This document shows positions 1 through 11,798 of a DNA stretch of 56,239 bases, piece by piece. Every line of letters starts with the position of its first letter. Within the stretch, counting starts at the first letter, position 1. The stretch is from contig CAZHTS010000027.1 of the NCBI GenBank assembly GCA_964535315.1, forward strand, positions 1 to 56,239. Reading direction: 5' to 3'. Below the pieces are notes generated by a model. It made no database searches. It was not told the origin of the DNA and saw only the letters and a program-made list of their open reading frames with translations. This stretch comes from CAZHTS01 sp964535315. Lineage in GTDB: Bacteria; Chloroflexota; Anaerolineae; Anaerolineales; Anaerolineaceae. The translations under genes and the position numbers were made by a program.

Positions 1-54
1 CATGGTACCCACATTCAGATGCGGCTTCGATCGGTCGAAATGTTGCTTGGCCAT
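1..54 (-). CDS. tuf: Elongation factor Tu, N-terminal fragment (runs off the window)
   Basis: Only the first 18 codons are present, reading MAKQHFDRSKPHLNVGTM, which is the conserved EF-Tu start just before the GHVDHGKTT P-loop. An AAGGAG ribosome binding site lies 10-15 nt upstream. EF-Tu is the GTPase that carries aminoacyl-tRNA to the ribosome. Its position directly after fusA matches the classical str operon order rpsL-rpsG-fusA-tuf. The gene is cut by the window edge, not broken. Confidence 0.9.
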   Translation of the reverse strand, partial: MAKQHFDRSKPHLNVGTM

Positions 55-106
55 AAACTTAAGTTCTCCTTAGAGTATTTCCAAGAAAGATAGTGTCCTT
101 GATTAA

Positions 107-2179
107 TTATGATTCAAGAATTTTACGCGCAACCGATTCAGGAACGGGTGCGTAATGCTCCAATTCCATCGTAAACACACCACGCCCCTGCGTAGCAGAA
201 CGTAATTCGGTCGCATAACCGAACATCTCTGCCATTGGCACGTCGGCGCGTACCGCCTGGGCATTGCCCGGGCGCATCTCCATACCCAAAATACCACCAC
301 GCCGGGCATTCAATTGCCCCAGAACGTCTCCTACGAACTCTTCCGGCACCAGTACTTCAACTTTCATGATCGGCTCGAGCAGGATAGGAGCACCCTTCTG
401 GATACCCTCTTTGAAGCCCATGATGGCAGCCATCTTGAACGCCATTTCGTTCGAATCGACTTCGTGATACGAGCCATCCACCAGTGAAACTTGCACATCC
501 ACCAGGGGATACCCCGCCAACACACCGCTCTCGGCCGCCTCGAGCACGCCCTTTTCAACCGCCGGGATGTACTCGCGCGGAATCGATCCGCCAATAATCT
601 TGTTCTCGAACTTGATGCCGTTGCCCCGCTCTAAGGGCTCCAGATCAAACACTACATGACCATACTGGCCATGCCCACCGGTCTGCTTGACGTAACGATA
701 GTCAATCTTGCGCACTGGGCGGGTGATCGTCTCGCGGTAAGCCACGCGCGGGCGGCCCACATTCGCCTGCACGCGGAACTCGCGCAACATGCGATCGACC
801 AGCACATCCAGGTGCAACTCGCCCATGCCAGAAATGATCGTCTGACCGGTATTTTCATCCGAACGAACGCGGAAAGTGGGGTCTTCTTCCGAAAGTTTAC
901 GCAGCGCCTCGGCCATCTTATCCTGATCGGCCGTCGTCTTCGGCTCAATAGCCACCGAAATCACCGGCTCAGGGAAGCTAATGCTCTCCAATACCAGCGG
1001 TCTCTGCGCGTCACACAGCGTATCGCCGGTAAAACTCTCTTTCAGCCCCAGAACAGCCGCAATATCGCCAGCATACACTTCGGTGATATCCTCGCGGCGA
1101 TCGGCATACATGCGCAGCAAACGCCCAATGCGCTCGCGACGCCCCTTAATCGGATTGTAAACCGTCGTCCCCTGCGTGATCGTCCCCGAATAGACCCGGA
1201 AATACGCCAACCGTCCCACGTACGGATCGGTAACGATTTTGAAGACCAGAGCGCCGAGCGGAGCATCGTCCTCGGCGGGGCACGACACTTCGCTGTCATC
1301 GTTAAGGCTCTGGCCACGCACGGCCGGAATATCCAGCGGTGAAGGCAGATAATCAATCACCGCATCCAAGACCGGCTGTACACCTTTGTTGCGCAGCGAC
1401 GAACCACAGAACACCGCCGTGGCCAGGTTCTGAATCACTGCCCGGCGCAGGGCGCCCTTGAGATCGTCAATCGTGATCTCCTCGCCTTCCAGGAACTTAA
1501 CGATCAAGTCGTCGTCCAGTTCGGCGATCTTTTCGACCATCTGCGCCCGCATCTCTGCGGCATGCTCTTTCAGTTCGTCAGGGATCGGCGCCATGCGCGG
1601 ATCACGGCCAAATTCGTCTTCCCAGTAAATCGCTTCCATACTGAGCAGATCGATCACGCCGCGGAACCCCGCTTCGCTGCCAATCGGTACCTGCATAGCA
1701 ATCGGGTTGGCTCCCAGACGATTGCGAATGGTTTCAATCGTTCGCTCATACGAAGCGCCAACCCGATCCATCTTGTTCACAAAACAGATACGCGGTACAC
1801 CGTAGCGATCGGCCTGTCGCCAGACGGTTTCGCTTTGCGGTTCAACGCCTTGCACGGCGTCAAATACCACTACACCGCCATCCAACACTCGCAACGAGCG
1901 CTGAACTTCAGCGGTAAAGTCAATATGTCCGGGGGTATCGATCACGTTGATCTGGTACCCCTTCCACTCTGCCGAGACGGCTGCTGAAACGATGGTGATG
2001 CCGCGTTCCCGCTCCTGGACCATCCAATCCGTAACAGTGTTGCCATCATCGACGTTCCCAATGCGGTACGTCTTACCGGTATAGAATAAGATCCGCTCGG
2101 TAGTCGTCGTTTTTCCGGCATCAATGTGTGCAATGATGCCAATATTGCGATATCGCTCTAACGGATGGATGCGAGCCAT
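107..2179 (-). CDS. fusA: Elongation factor G
   Basis: This 690-aa translational GTPase drives ribosomal translocation and, with RRF, ribosome recycling. The G-domain motifs are intact: P-loop AHIDAGKTTT at residues 17-26, switch I Thr in RERGIT near residue 62, DTPGH at 81-85 and NKMD near 135. Domains II to V follow at normal length; the region around GHGQYGHV is the usual domain IV signature. It lies 30 nt after rpsG and 52 nt before tuf in the str operon. Several long opposite-strand reading frames here are shadows of this gene. Confidence 0.98.
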   Translation of the reverse strand: MARIHPLERYRNIGIIAHIDAGKTTTTERILFYTGKTYRIGNVDDGNTVTDWMVQERERGITIVSAAVSAEWKGYQINVIDTPGHIDFTAEVQRSLRVLDGGVVVFDAVQGVEPQSETVWRQADRYGVPRICFVNKMDRVGASYERTIETIRNRLGANPIAMQVPIGSEAGFRGVIDLLSMEAIYWEDEFGRDPRMAPIPDELKEHAAEMRAQMVEKIAELDDDLIVKFLEGEEITIDDLKGALRRAVIQNLATAVFCGSSLRNKGVQPVLDAVIDYLPSPLDIPAVRGQSLNDDSEVSCPAEDDAPLGALVFKIVTDPYVGRLAYFRVYSGTITQGTTVYNPIKGRRERIGRLLRMYADRREDITEVYAGDIAAVLGLKESFTGDTLCDAQRPLVLESISFPEPVISVAIEPKTTADQDKMAEALRKLSEEDPTFRVRSDENTGQTIISGMGELHLDVLVDRMLREFRVQANVGRPRVAYRETITRPVRKIDYRYVKQTGGHGQYGHVVFDLEPLERGNGIKFENKIIGGSIPREYIPAVEKGVLEAAESGVLAGYPLVDVQVSLVDGSYHEVDSNEMAFKMAAIMGFKEGIQKGAPILLEPIMKVEVLVPEEFVGDVLGQLNARRGGILGMEMRPGNAQAVRADVPMAEMFGYATELRSATQGRGVFTMELEHYAPVPESVARKILES

Positions 2180-2209
2180 ACAAACACCTTTACCAAAAAC
2201 ACAACCGGC

Positions 2210-2680
2210 CTAGACCCGGTAGTGCGAGAACGCCCGGTTTGCTTCAGCCATCTTGTGGGTTTCTTCGCGCTTGCGCACCGAAGCACCCTGGTTGTTGGCG
2301 GCATCCATCAGCTCGGACGAGAGTTTCTCGCCAAAAGACTTGCCGGAGCGAGCGCGGGCCGAATCGATGATCCAGCGCATCGCCAGCGTCATGCGGCGAG
2401 AGGTCGGGACTTCCATAGGAACCTGGTAGGTGGCGCCACCCACGCGGCGGGGGCGAACTTCCATCACCGGACCGACATTCTTGAGGGCCTGTTCCAACAC
2501 CTCCATCGGCGGGCGACCAGTGCGTTCCTGGACGATATCCAACGCATTGTAGACCAGACGGGTCGCCGTGCTTTTCTTACCGCGGCGCATAATGCGATGA
2601 ATGAAAAACTGTACATACAGGTTGTGATATCTCACATCCGGCAGAACTTCGCGCTTTTCGGGTTTCGTACGTCGAGACAT
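2210..2680 (-). CDS. rpsG: 30S ribosomal protein S7
   Basis: At 156 aa it has the standard S7 length. It opens with MSRRTKPEKREVLPD and carries the conserved KKSTATRLVYNALDIV and VGGATYQVPMEV segments. S7 is a primary 16S rRNA binding protein that nucleates assembly of the 30S head, and in Escherichia coli it represses str-operon translation. Here rpsG lies 25 nt downstream of rpsL, so any S7 feedback site would be in that short gap or in the leader upstream of rpsL. Confidence 0.97.
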   Translation of the reverse strand: MSRRTKPEKREVLPDVRYHNLYVQFFIHRIMRRGKKSTATRLVYNALDIVQERTGRPPMEVLEQALKNVGPVMEVRPRRVGGATYQVPMEVPTSRRMTLAMRWIIDSARARSGKSFGEKLSSELMDAANNQGASVRKREETHKMAEANRAFSHYRV

Positions 2681-2705
2681 GCAAACTTCTCCATCACTCT
2701 ACAGT

Positions 2706-3122
2706 TTATTTGGGCCGCTTGGCTCCGTACTTGGAGCGCGCCTGCTGGCGTTTCGCAACGCCGCTGGTATCCAGCGTACCACGTACAATGTGGTAACGCA
2801 CACCGGGCAGGTCCTTCACACGGCCACCGCGCACCAACACCACCGAGTGCTCCTGCAACTGATGACCTTCACCGGGGATGTAGGCGGTAACTTCGATGCC
2901 ATTCGACAGACGCACGCGGGCGATCTTGCGCAGAGCCGAATTCGGTTTCTTGGGCGTCATTGTACGCACCACCGTGCAAACTCCGCGCTTCTGGGGCGAA
3001 CCCAGCGGCTGTCGGAAGCGGCGCTGCTTCACGGAGTTTAACGTGTAGAGCAGAGCAGGGGCCTTGCTCTTGACCTTCTTCGTCTCGCGACCTTTACGGA
3101 TCAACTGATTGATTGTGGGCAC
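2706..3122 (-). CDS. rpsL: 30S ribosomal protein S12
   Basis: This is a 138-aa S12, the decoding-centre protein that contacts the A-site codon-anticodon helix. I place the start at GTG (3122-3120), giving the normal N-terminus (M)PTINQLIRKGRE. A perfect GGAGG lies 5 nt upstream, and a longer TTG start would swallow that ribosome binding site. The decoding loops TMTPKKPNSALRKIARV and PGEGHQLQEHS are intact, including the lysines where streptomycin-resistance mutations occur in other bacteria. It is the first gene of the str operon. Confidence 0.97.
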   Translation of the reverse strand: MPTINQLIRKGRETKKVKSKAPALLYTLNSVKQRRFRQPLGSPQKRGVCTVVRTMTPKKPNSALRKIARVRLSNGIEVTAYIPGEGHQLQEHSVVLVRGGRVKDLPGVRYHIVRGTLDTSGVAKRQQARSKYGAKRPK

Positions 3123-3269
3123 CTTTGCCTCCAAAAAAATTTCTAGCGGCGATCTCTCGCCAGGTTAACCGTGTTCCAACAAGCAAGGCCATCGCTTGCT
3201 CGATGATGGCCTCGCCACAAATTGACTTCGTTGGGCCAATGTCACGCCCAACCCCTACAGGGGCAACGG
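3123..3269 (-). promoter_or_regulatory. Structured 5' leader of the str operon
   Basis: The roughly 148-nt transcript leader before rpsL contains three perfect small inverted repeats in a row. In plus coordinates these are CCCC/GGGG at 3252-3263 (4-nt loop), GTTGGGC/GCCCAAC at 3230-3252 (9-nt loop) and GGCCATC/GATGGCC at 3187-3211 (11-nt loop). The third arm can also form an alternative AGCAAG/CTTGCT stem with flanking bases. None has a T-run, so they are not terminators. A role as a ribosomal-protein feedback site is an inference. Confidence 0.5.
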
Positions 3270-3275
3270 GCGCAA

Positions 3276-3304
3276 ATTATATCACGGGCATGAAACAGCG
3301 TCAA
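3276..3304 (-). promoter_or_regulatory. Sigma70-type promoter of the rpsL-rpsG-fusA-tuf operon
   Basis: On the minus strand this reads TTGACG, a 17-nt spacer, then TATAAT. The -35 is at 3299-3304 and the -10 at 3276-3281. It sits only 8 nt after the rpoB stop codon with no terminator between them, so the str operon can be transcribed from its own start (about 3269) as well as by read-through from rpoB. Confidence 0.85.
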
Positions 3305-3311
3305 GCTATTG

Positions 3312-7217
<3,906 letters not shown>

Positions 7218-7303
7218 GAGTCTCTCCTAGGTATCTAAACCTGGCCAGAAAAATGAATAGAAAATACCAAGCGGTCGCATCGTCTAAGGATACGCAAAAG
7301 CTG

Positions 7304-7332
7304 ATTATAACAAATCAGGTAAGTAGAGTCAA
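7304..7332 (-). promoter_or_regulatory. Near-consensus promoter of rpoB
   Basis: On the minus strand this reads TTGACT, exactly 17 nt, then TATAAT, with the -35 at 7327-7332 and the -10 at 7304-7309. The predicted transcript starts near 7297, giving an 80-nt leader to the rpoB ATG. The -35 hexamer overlaps a GACTC (GANTC) site at 7326-7330, relevant because a CcrM-type methyltransferase is encoded at 36.7 kb. I saw no gene between 7218 and 7466. Confidence 0.9.
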
Positions 7333-7466
7333 GAAAATACTGACCCCGTTTTGGCAGGAGTTTTCCCGTCCGCGGCGTTTTATCTCCCGGGCAAAGCAGT
7401 TCTCCCCCTTTGAATGGCGCATTCATCTTACCGTTCGCCCCAACGACCCTCATTGTACCATAAATT

Positions 7467-8072
7467 TTACCCCGCTGCCATCCAGCGCCAGTTGACCAGC
7501 CGCGCCCCATCCAGCGCCAGAATCTCACCCACTACCCTCCCGCCGGGATAGAAATGCAGCAGGCCATAGCTCGGCCGGGGGAAGAGCGGGTTCCAGCCCG
7601 CCGAACCGGGGTTGAACAACAGCCGGTCGTTATCCCAGACATTCTCGGGATAATGCGTATGCCCAAACACGATCACCCGTGCCCACGGCGCCAGATGTGG
7701 CAGCAGATACTGAAAACGCTCGAAGCGATATCCATCCCGCATATAACGCCACTTATCGCGCAAATAATTCCAAAACCCCCCGTGCCCGTGCGTCAGCGCC
7801 AGCGGCACACCCTCCACATCCAGGCGCTGCACCAGGGGCAGGTGGCGCAGGGTCAAATCGCGGTTGCCACGCACCGCCGTCACCGGCGCAACCGTTGCTA
7901 GTTCGTCCAACACGACCGGCGCACACACATCCCCGGCGTGCAAAATGCGCGCCACCCCCGCCGCCCGCAGCGCCGGCAGCAAGCCGGGGTGCAGGTTGCG
8001 CAGCCGGTCGGGAACGTGCGTATCCGCCACCACCCCCATCGTCAACAGCGGCGTCTCAGGCGTGTCCGTCAC
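7467..8072 (-). CDS. Metallophosphoesterase, YfcE/MJ0936-like
   Basis: This 201-aa protein is a compact calcineurin-like phosphoesterase. All metal-binding motifs are visible in order: VADTHVPDR (DxH) near residue 16, HAGDV near 46, GNRD near 70, THGH near 94 and FGHTHYP near 136. These bind two metal ions that activate water for phosphodiester or phosphomonoester hydrolysis; the substrate cannot be predicted. The start overlaps the end of the upstream HAD gene by 17 nt, so the two are translationally coupled. It is probably cytosolic, as no signal peptide is seen. Confidence 0.88.
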   Translation of the reverse strand: MTDTPETPLLTMGVVADTHVPDRLRNLHPGLLPALRAAGVARILHAGDVCAPVVLDELATVAPVTAVRGNRDLTLRHLPLVQRLDVEGVPLALTHGHGGFWNYLRDKWRYMRDGYRFERFQYLLPHLAPWARVIVFGHTHYPENVWDNDRLLFNPGSAGWNPLFPRPSYGLLHFYPGGRVVGEILALDGARLVNWRWMAAG

Positions 8073-8670
8073 GAGAGATCAACTCCAACAGCCCGGCGCG
8101 CGCCTGTTCTGGCTCACGAAAATGGATGGTGTGCAGCCCCAGCGCCGCGGCCGCTTCAACGTTCGGCAGATAATCATCAATAAACACCGCTTCGCCTGCC
8201 GTTACCCCCAGTTGATCCAGGATCAGACGGTAGATGCGCTCGTCGGGCTTGGCCAGGCGCACCTCAGCCGAGAAAATCGTCACGTCAAACGGCGCCAGCA
8301 CCGCCGGGAAGCGGTTGCCGATCTCACGCCGCGCCAGCGACCAGGCGTTGCTCAACAGGCCGGTGCACAATGCCGGGCGAACAGAAGCGATCACGTCCAA
8401 CAGCGCCTGATCCACGCCATCCCCGCTCCAGAAGGCGTCCTCAAAAGCCTGCAAATCGCCCATTCCCAGGCCCAACTGCGCCATCACCGCCGCCCAGTGT
8501 TCCTCTTCGGGAATCTCCCCCACTGTGGCCCGCTGCGCCGTCTCGGCGCCAAACACCAGCCGGTCCATTTCCTCGTAACTCAAACCAAAACGCCTCGCCA
8601 GTTCGATGCGCGGCCGGCGGTCAAAGGTGCGTAACACCACACCGCCCATATCCGAAATGATCGCCTTCAT
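8056..8670 (-). CDS. HAD-superfamily hydrolase (subfamily IA, YihX-like)
   Basis: This 204-aa protein opens with MKAIISDMGGVVL, the DxGGVV form of HAD motif I seen in YihX-type enzymes, where the second Asp is replaced by Gly. Motif II is LLSNAW near residue 121, the Lys of motif III lies in RLAKPDERIY, and motif IV is VFIDDYLPNVEAA. Such enzymes are usually small-molecule phosphatases; the loss of the second Asp leaves the exact chemistry open. A TGAGGAGA ribosome binding site precedes ATG. It forms a two-gene operon with the phosphoesterase. Confidence 0.85.
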   Translation of the reverse strand: MKAIISDMGGVVLRTFDRRPRIELARRFGLSYEEMDRLVFGAETAQRATVGEIPEEEHWAAVMAQLGLGMGDLQAFEDAFWSGDGVDQALLDVIASVRPALCTGLLSNAWSLARREIGNRFPAVLAPFDVTIFSAEVRLAKPDERIYRLILDQLGVTAGEAVFIDDYLPNVEAAAALGLHTIHFREPEQARAGLLELISRDGHA

Positions 8671-8904
8671 TTCCGTATCTCCTCATTGTACATGCCAACA
8701 AGTATAACATAGCTTAAATCTCACCTTCGCAGCGGCATAAGCGATGGCGGCCACCCTGACCACCAAACGCCGAAAACTGAAACAAGCGGAGATATATGGT
8801 ATGATCGACAATCTCGTCTGTGACTGTTTTGGGGCGAAACAGGTTCACCCTGTTTGCCGCCTGCCACTGATGAATACCCGCAATTGGCTCAAGGAAATAG
8901 TCCT

Positions 8905-9906
8905 ATGGAAAGCCCAACAAAAAAACAGAAATCCGGTTGCCTGACCTGGCTCAAACGCCTGGGCCTGGCGCTGCTAATCATACTAATCGGCATCTCTTCC
9001 GCAGGTGCAATCTGGCAATCTTTTGCCAGACGTACTGATCTGGAGCGATATCCGCCGCCTGGCAAACTGGTCGCTGTTGACGGCCATACAATGCACATCA
9101 ACTGCACCGGCGCAGGTAGCCCGACCATCATTTTAGAAGGTGGTGTACCCGAATGGTCGATCCACTGGCAAAAAATACAACCCGAAATTGCGCATATCAC
9201 CCGCGTCTGCTCGTATGACCGCGCCGGCTATGGTTGGAGCGAACCCGGTCCACAGCCGCGTAGCGTTGCCCAGGAAGTTGCCGAACTACGCACTTTATTG
9301 AGGAACGCCGGCGAAAGTGCTCCCTATGTGCTTGTAGCGCACTCCCTGAGCGGGCCGAACGCATTGCTCTACCAGCACGACTCCCCGGAGGAGGTGGTTG
9401 GGATGGTCCTGATCGAAACCTGGGGGCCAAAACTACTCAGCCCGATGCCCAAAGATATCGAACAATCCCTGCCCATGCTCCAAACCATGCACCTGCTTGC
9501 ACCTCTAGGCGTCATCCGCCTGCTGGATCATATCGTTCCGCTTTCCGACACATTGCAAACCGGGCACCTGCCCGTAGAAATGCAACCGGTCTATCGCGCC
9601 ACGTACAGCGATGGCGAAATGTGGGCCACGATGAATGCCGAATACGGTGCGATGAATACCAGCGCCGCACAAACAAAAGACCTCGGTAATCTGAAGGATC
9701 TGCCCCTGGTGGTCATTCGCGCCGAGACACGCGAGGTTAACGATTACCCTCCCGATGCAGCGTGGGATGCCAACCTGCAAAATCTGGCAGCCCTATCCAC
9801 TCGCGGGAAATTCATCGTGGCAGAAAACAGCGGCCACTTCGTCCAATTAGACCAACCCGGGCTGGTGATCGAAACCATTGAGGATATCATCGCCCTTTCC
9901 AGGTGA
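8905..9906 (+). CDS. Membrane-anchored alpha/beta hydrolase
   Basis: This 333-aa protein starts at ATG 8905, chosen because AAGGAAA lies about 8 nt upstream; an in-frame start 17 codons earlier has no ribosome binding site. A hydrophobic segment at about residues 15-37 should anchor it in the membrane with the catalytic domain outside. The fold is clear from SPTIILEGG (oxyanion strand), VCSYDRAGYGWSEP, the nucleophile elbow VAHSLSGP (AHS instead of the usual GHS) and the C-terminal catalytic His in NSGHFVQLDQP. The substrate is unknown; esterase or haloperoxidase-like roles are possible. Bases 8671-8904 hold only a weak extended -10 (TGGTATGAT near 8797). Confidence 0.83.
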   Translation: MESPTKKQKSGCLTWLKRLGLALLIILIGISSAGAIWQSFARRTDLERYPPPGKLVAVDGHTMHINCTGAGSPTIILEGGVPEWSIHWQKIQPEIAHITRVCSYDRAGYGWSEPGPQPRSVAQEVAELRTLLRNAGESAPYVLVAHSLSGPNALLYQHDSPEEVVGMVLIETWGPKLLSPMPKDIEQSLPMLQTMHLLAPLGVIRLLDHIVPLSDTLQTGHLPVEMQPVYRATYSDGEMWATMNAEYGAMNTSAAQTKDLGNLKDLPLVVIRAETREVNDYPPDAAWDANLQNLAALSTRGKFIVAENSGHFVQLDQPGLVIETIEDIIALSR

Positions 9907-9945
9907 TCGCAAGAGAAAAACAGGCCCAGCGCCCGCCTCAATCCA

Positions 9946-10497
9946 TCAACCCCGCGTCTGGCTTTCCTCCCACTCGCTGCGCAGCAGCCCCATATACACC
10001 AGGTCCCAACGCCGCCCGCTGCGCTGCATCCACCTGCGCTCGCGGCCCTCGTGCCGGAAACCCACCTTTTCATACGAACGGATGGCGCGCTGGTTATACT
10101 CAAACACATTGAGCGAGACGCGCCGCAAGTTGAGTTCCATGAACGCATAGCGCACCAGCAGGCGCATCGCCTCGCTGCCATAGCCTTTGCCCCAATAGGC
10201 CCGCTCGCCGATCCCAATCCCGACCCAACCGTCGCCCACCCGCGCATCGACCTCCAGATCCATCAACCCGATGGCGCGGTCATCCGCCACCGTGCGGATC
10301 AGAAAGAAATAAATGTCCTTCAGTTCGTTTTCCCAAAAGGTGCGCGCCGTCTTGAGCGGCCACAACGACGAGGGACCGCAGTCCAACAAGCGCTGAAACT
10401 CGCTGTCGCGATCCCATTGCAACATCACCGGCAAATCGGCGTCCAGATCCGGCACCGCCAGCCGCACCAGTTCTCCACGTAAATCGTTCGCGCCCAT
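9946..10497 (-). CDS. GNAT acetyltransferase, RimJ/RimL-like
   Basis: This 183-aa GNAT protein transfers acetyl from acetyl-CoA to an amine. The acetyl-CoA loop is visible in GIGIGERAYWGKGYGSEAMRL (Q/RxxGxG/A form), followed by the RimL-type LRRVSLNVFEYNQRAIRSYEKVGF block. It lies 3 nt after the stop of a second GNAT gene of similar size, with which it shares the FMELNLRRV / FEELNLYRV segment, so the pair probably arose by tandem duplication. Substrates are unknown: N-terminal residues of proteins, or small molecules including antibiotics. Confidence 0.87.
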   Translation of the reverse strand: MGANDLRGELVRLAVPDLDADLPVMLQWDRDSEFQRLLDCGPSSLWPLKTARTFWENELKDIYFFLIRTVADDRAIGLMDLEVDARVGDGWVGIGIGERAYWGKGYGSEAMRLLVRYAFMELNLRRVSLNVFEYNQRAIRSYEKVGFRHEGRERRWMQRSGRRWDLVYMGLLRSEWEESQTRG

Positions 10498-10500
10498 ATG

Positions 10501-11076
10501 TTAAGACCCCTGTCGATACAATGCCTGCCACTCGTCCAGCAGCATGGCGTACAAAGTCTCGTCCCAATAACGCCCGGCATGATACAACACCTGGCGGCGG
10601 TGCACTTCCGGCTGCAACCCCGCTTCCCGGCATACCCGGGCGCGCGCCTCGTCATAATCGGGCACGCGCGTCTTTACCCGATACAGATTCAATTCCTCGA
10701 ACACATACGTCATCATCAGACGCAGCAACTCGGCGTCGTACAACCCTTTGCTGTCCGCCGCACCGATCTGCCAATCCAGACGGGCCACGCCGTTGCTCCA
10801 CGACAGGTGGCGCAAGAACGTGGCCCCAATCAGACGGTCGTCGCTGCGCAAACGAACGGCAAACACGAACAGATCGCGTTTCTCGTCCATTTGCTTGTAC
10901 AGGTCTTCATAAATTTTCTTGATCTCCAGCGCCGCCAGCGGCCGAAACGGCTGCTCGCGCAGCATCCGGGCATACTCCAGATCCTCGGTGAAAGGCGCTT
11001 CGACCGCCGGGTCCTGATCGAAATCGTAGGCTGCCAGGCGGATGGATTCGCTCTCATACAACGATACGTCGATCAT
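10501..11076 (-). CDS. GNAT-family acetyltransferase, divergent
   Basis: I start this 191-aa protein at ATG 11076 (MIDVSLYESES), which overlaps the upstream stop codon as ATGA, a standard coupling arrangement; a start 10 codons earlier would overlap more. The GNAT fold shows in the core (RLIGATFLRHLSW, ARLDWQIGAADSKGLYDAELLRLMMTYVFEELNLYRV), but the acetyl-CoA loop R/QxxGxG/A is degenerate (DSKGLYD). It may therefore be a weakened or non-catalytic partner of the following GNAT. It is the middle gene of a three-gene operon. Confidence 0.75.
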   Translation of the reverse strand: MIDVSLYESESIRLAAYDFDQDPAVEAPFTEDLEYARMLREQPFRPLAALEIKKIYEDLYKQMDEKRDLFVFAVRLRSDDRLIGATFLRHLSWSNGVARLDWQIGAADSKGLYDAELLRLMMTYVFEELNLYRVKTRVPDYDEARARVCREAGLQPEVHRRQVLYHAGRYWDETLYAMLLDEWQALYRQGS

Positions 11077-11546
11077 GCGCACACCTTTTCCTTGGTCTTC
11101 ATCCATGCCGGGCGACGCAGCCGCCGCACCTGCACCCGCTGCAACAAAGCATCGTACGCCAGCAAACCAAAATCGCTCAACTCCTCATGCAACATCCACA
11201 GGTCTTCGAAGGCCGCCGGAGCGCCTAACAGGTCGTTGGCGTCGTACACGAATACACGCCGGAAGAGCCCTTTACGCAGGTCCTGTTTCAATTGAAGATA
11301 TGCCGGGCGTTTCAGATTGCTGCCATCGTCAATGTCTACGTAGATCGCCACCAGGTTGCCCATACCCAGCAGGCGTTTGATTACATCCAGACCGGCAAAC
11401 AGGTGATGCTTGGCGGTGATGCTGTAACGGGTCTGTGCAGGAAGCTCCCCCCGAACATAAAAGCCAAAGGCAGCCGGCGCGCCAATCGCAGCGCGGTTCA
11501 GGTAATCCACCCGATACGCCCCCGATCGCATTAGCGTCTCAAACAT
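11073..11546 (-). CDS. Serine-recombinase-like N-terminal domain protein lacking the catalytic serine
   Basis: This 157-aa protein has a strong start (AAGGAGG, 5 nt, ATG). It reads like a resolvase N-terminal domain: FYVRGELPAQTRYSITAKHH lines up with the YVRVSTxEQxYSxxxQ block, and VAIYVDIDDGSNLKRPAYLQLKQD with the YxDxGxSGxxxxRPxxxxLxxD block, then RRVFVYDANDLLG and a gap-helix region. The catalytic Ser of YxRVS is absent (VRGE) and the DRLSR motif is reduced to NDLLG. No DNA-binding C-terminus follows. So it is probably not a recombinase but a domesticated fold. This assignment is by eye; an unrelated fold is possible. Confidence 0.55.
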   Translation of the reverse strand: MFETLMRSGAYRVDYLNRAAIGAPAAFGFYVRGELPAQTRYSITAKHHLFAGLDVIKRLLGMGNLVAIYVDIDDGSNLKRPAYLQLKQDLRKGLFRRVFVYDANDLLGAPAAFEDLWMLHEELSDFGLLAYDALLQRVQVRRLRRPAWMKTKEKVCA

Positions 11547-11681
11547 ACTGGCCTCCTTTTCAAAAACTCAACCGACTCGATGAAACTACAATGACAGCGC
11601 CGAGCGCTCAAAACGTTACAGGGTCTTATGTTGTTCTGGTCACAGACTACGATGGACATGGATTCACCTTCACCCACAGAC

Positions 11682-11718
11682 AAAAAAGGCCACCTGGTTG
11701 CTACACCCGTGGCCTTTT
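11682..11718 (-). terminator. Intrinsic terminator (arms 3:4 of an attenuator-like leader)
   Basis: On the minus strand, AAAAGGCCAC (11718-11709) pairs with GTGGCCTTTT (11693-11684) across a 15-nt loop, and the 3' arm runs into six consecutive T. It lies upstream of, and in the same orientation as, the resolvase-like/GNAT operon, so it would stop transcription before that operon unless prevented. The 5' arm, extended to GGCCACGGG, is also an exact complement of the 3' arm of the hairpin at 11747-11777. Confidence 0.75.
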
Positions 11719-11742
11719 CCTTCCTGGGAGTGATGAAGAAAC

Positions 11743-11777
11743 AAAACGGCCACGGGATTTGGGGTCGCCCGTGGCCG
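11743..11777 (-). terminator. Upstream hairpin (arms 1:2) with T-rich tail
   Basis: On the minus strand, CGGCCACGGG (11777-11768) pairs perfectly with CCCGTGGCCG (11756-11747) over an 11-nt loop and is followed by TTTTGTTT. It could be a terminator for the 29-aa ORF just upstream. Alternatively its 3' arm CCCGTGGCC can leave this stem and pair with GGCCACGGG at 11714-11706, which would disrupt the downstream terminator. Confidence 0.65.
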
Positions 11778-11798
11778 CTGGTTACTTAAGGGAAAAAC

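Noticed and set aside
7235..7528. A 97-aa minus-strand frame upstream of rpoB
   Set aside because: It starts inside the phosphoesterase gene, runs across the rpoB promoter and ends in the leader, with no ribosome binding site. The promoter at 7304-7332 explains the region better.
8744..8944. A 66-aa plus-strand frame overlapping the alpha/beta hydrolase start
   Set aside because: No ribosome binding site, composition unlike neighbours, and it overlaps the hydrolase in another frame.
11073..11546. Active site-specific recombinase or mobile element
   Set aside because: The catalytic serine and DRLSR motif are missing, there is no DNA-binding domain, and no inverted repeats or target duplications flank the gene.
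11531..11659. A 42-aa frame on the minus strand with a possible GAAGGTG site, starting MSIVVCDQNNIRPC
   Set aside because: It overlaps the start of the resolvase-like gene, which has its own much better AAGGAGG, and has no promoter or family support. It may be chance; only conservation could rescue it.
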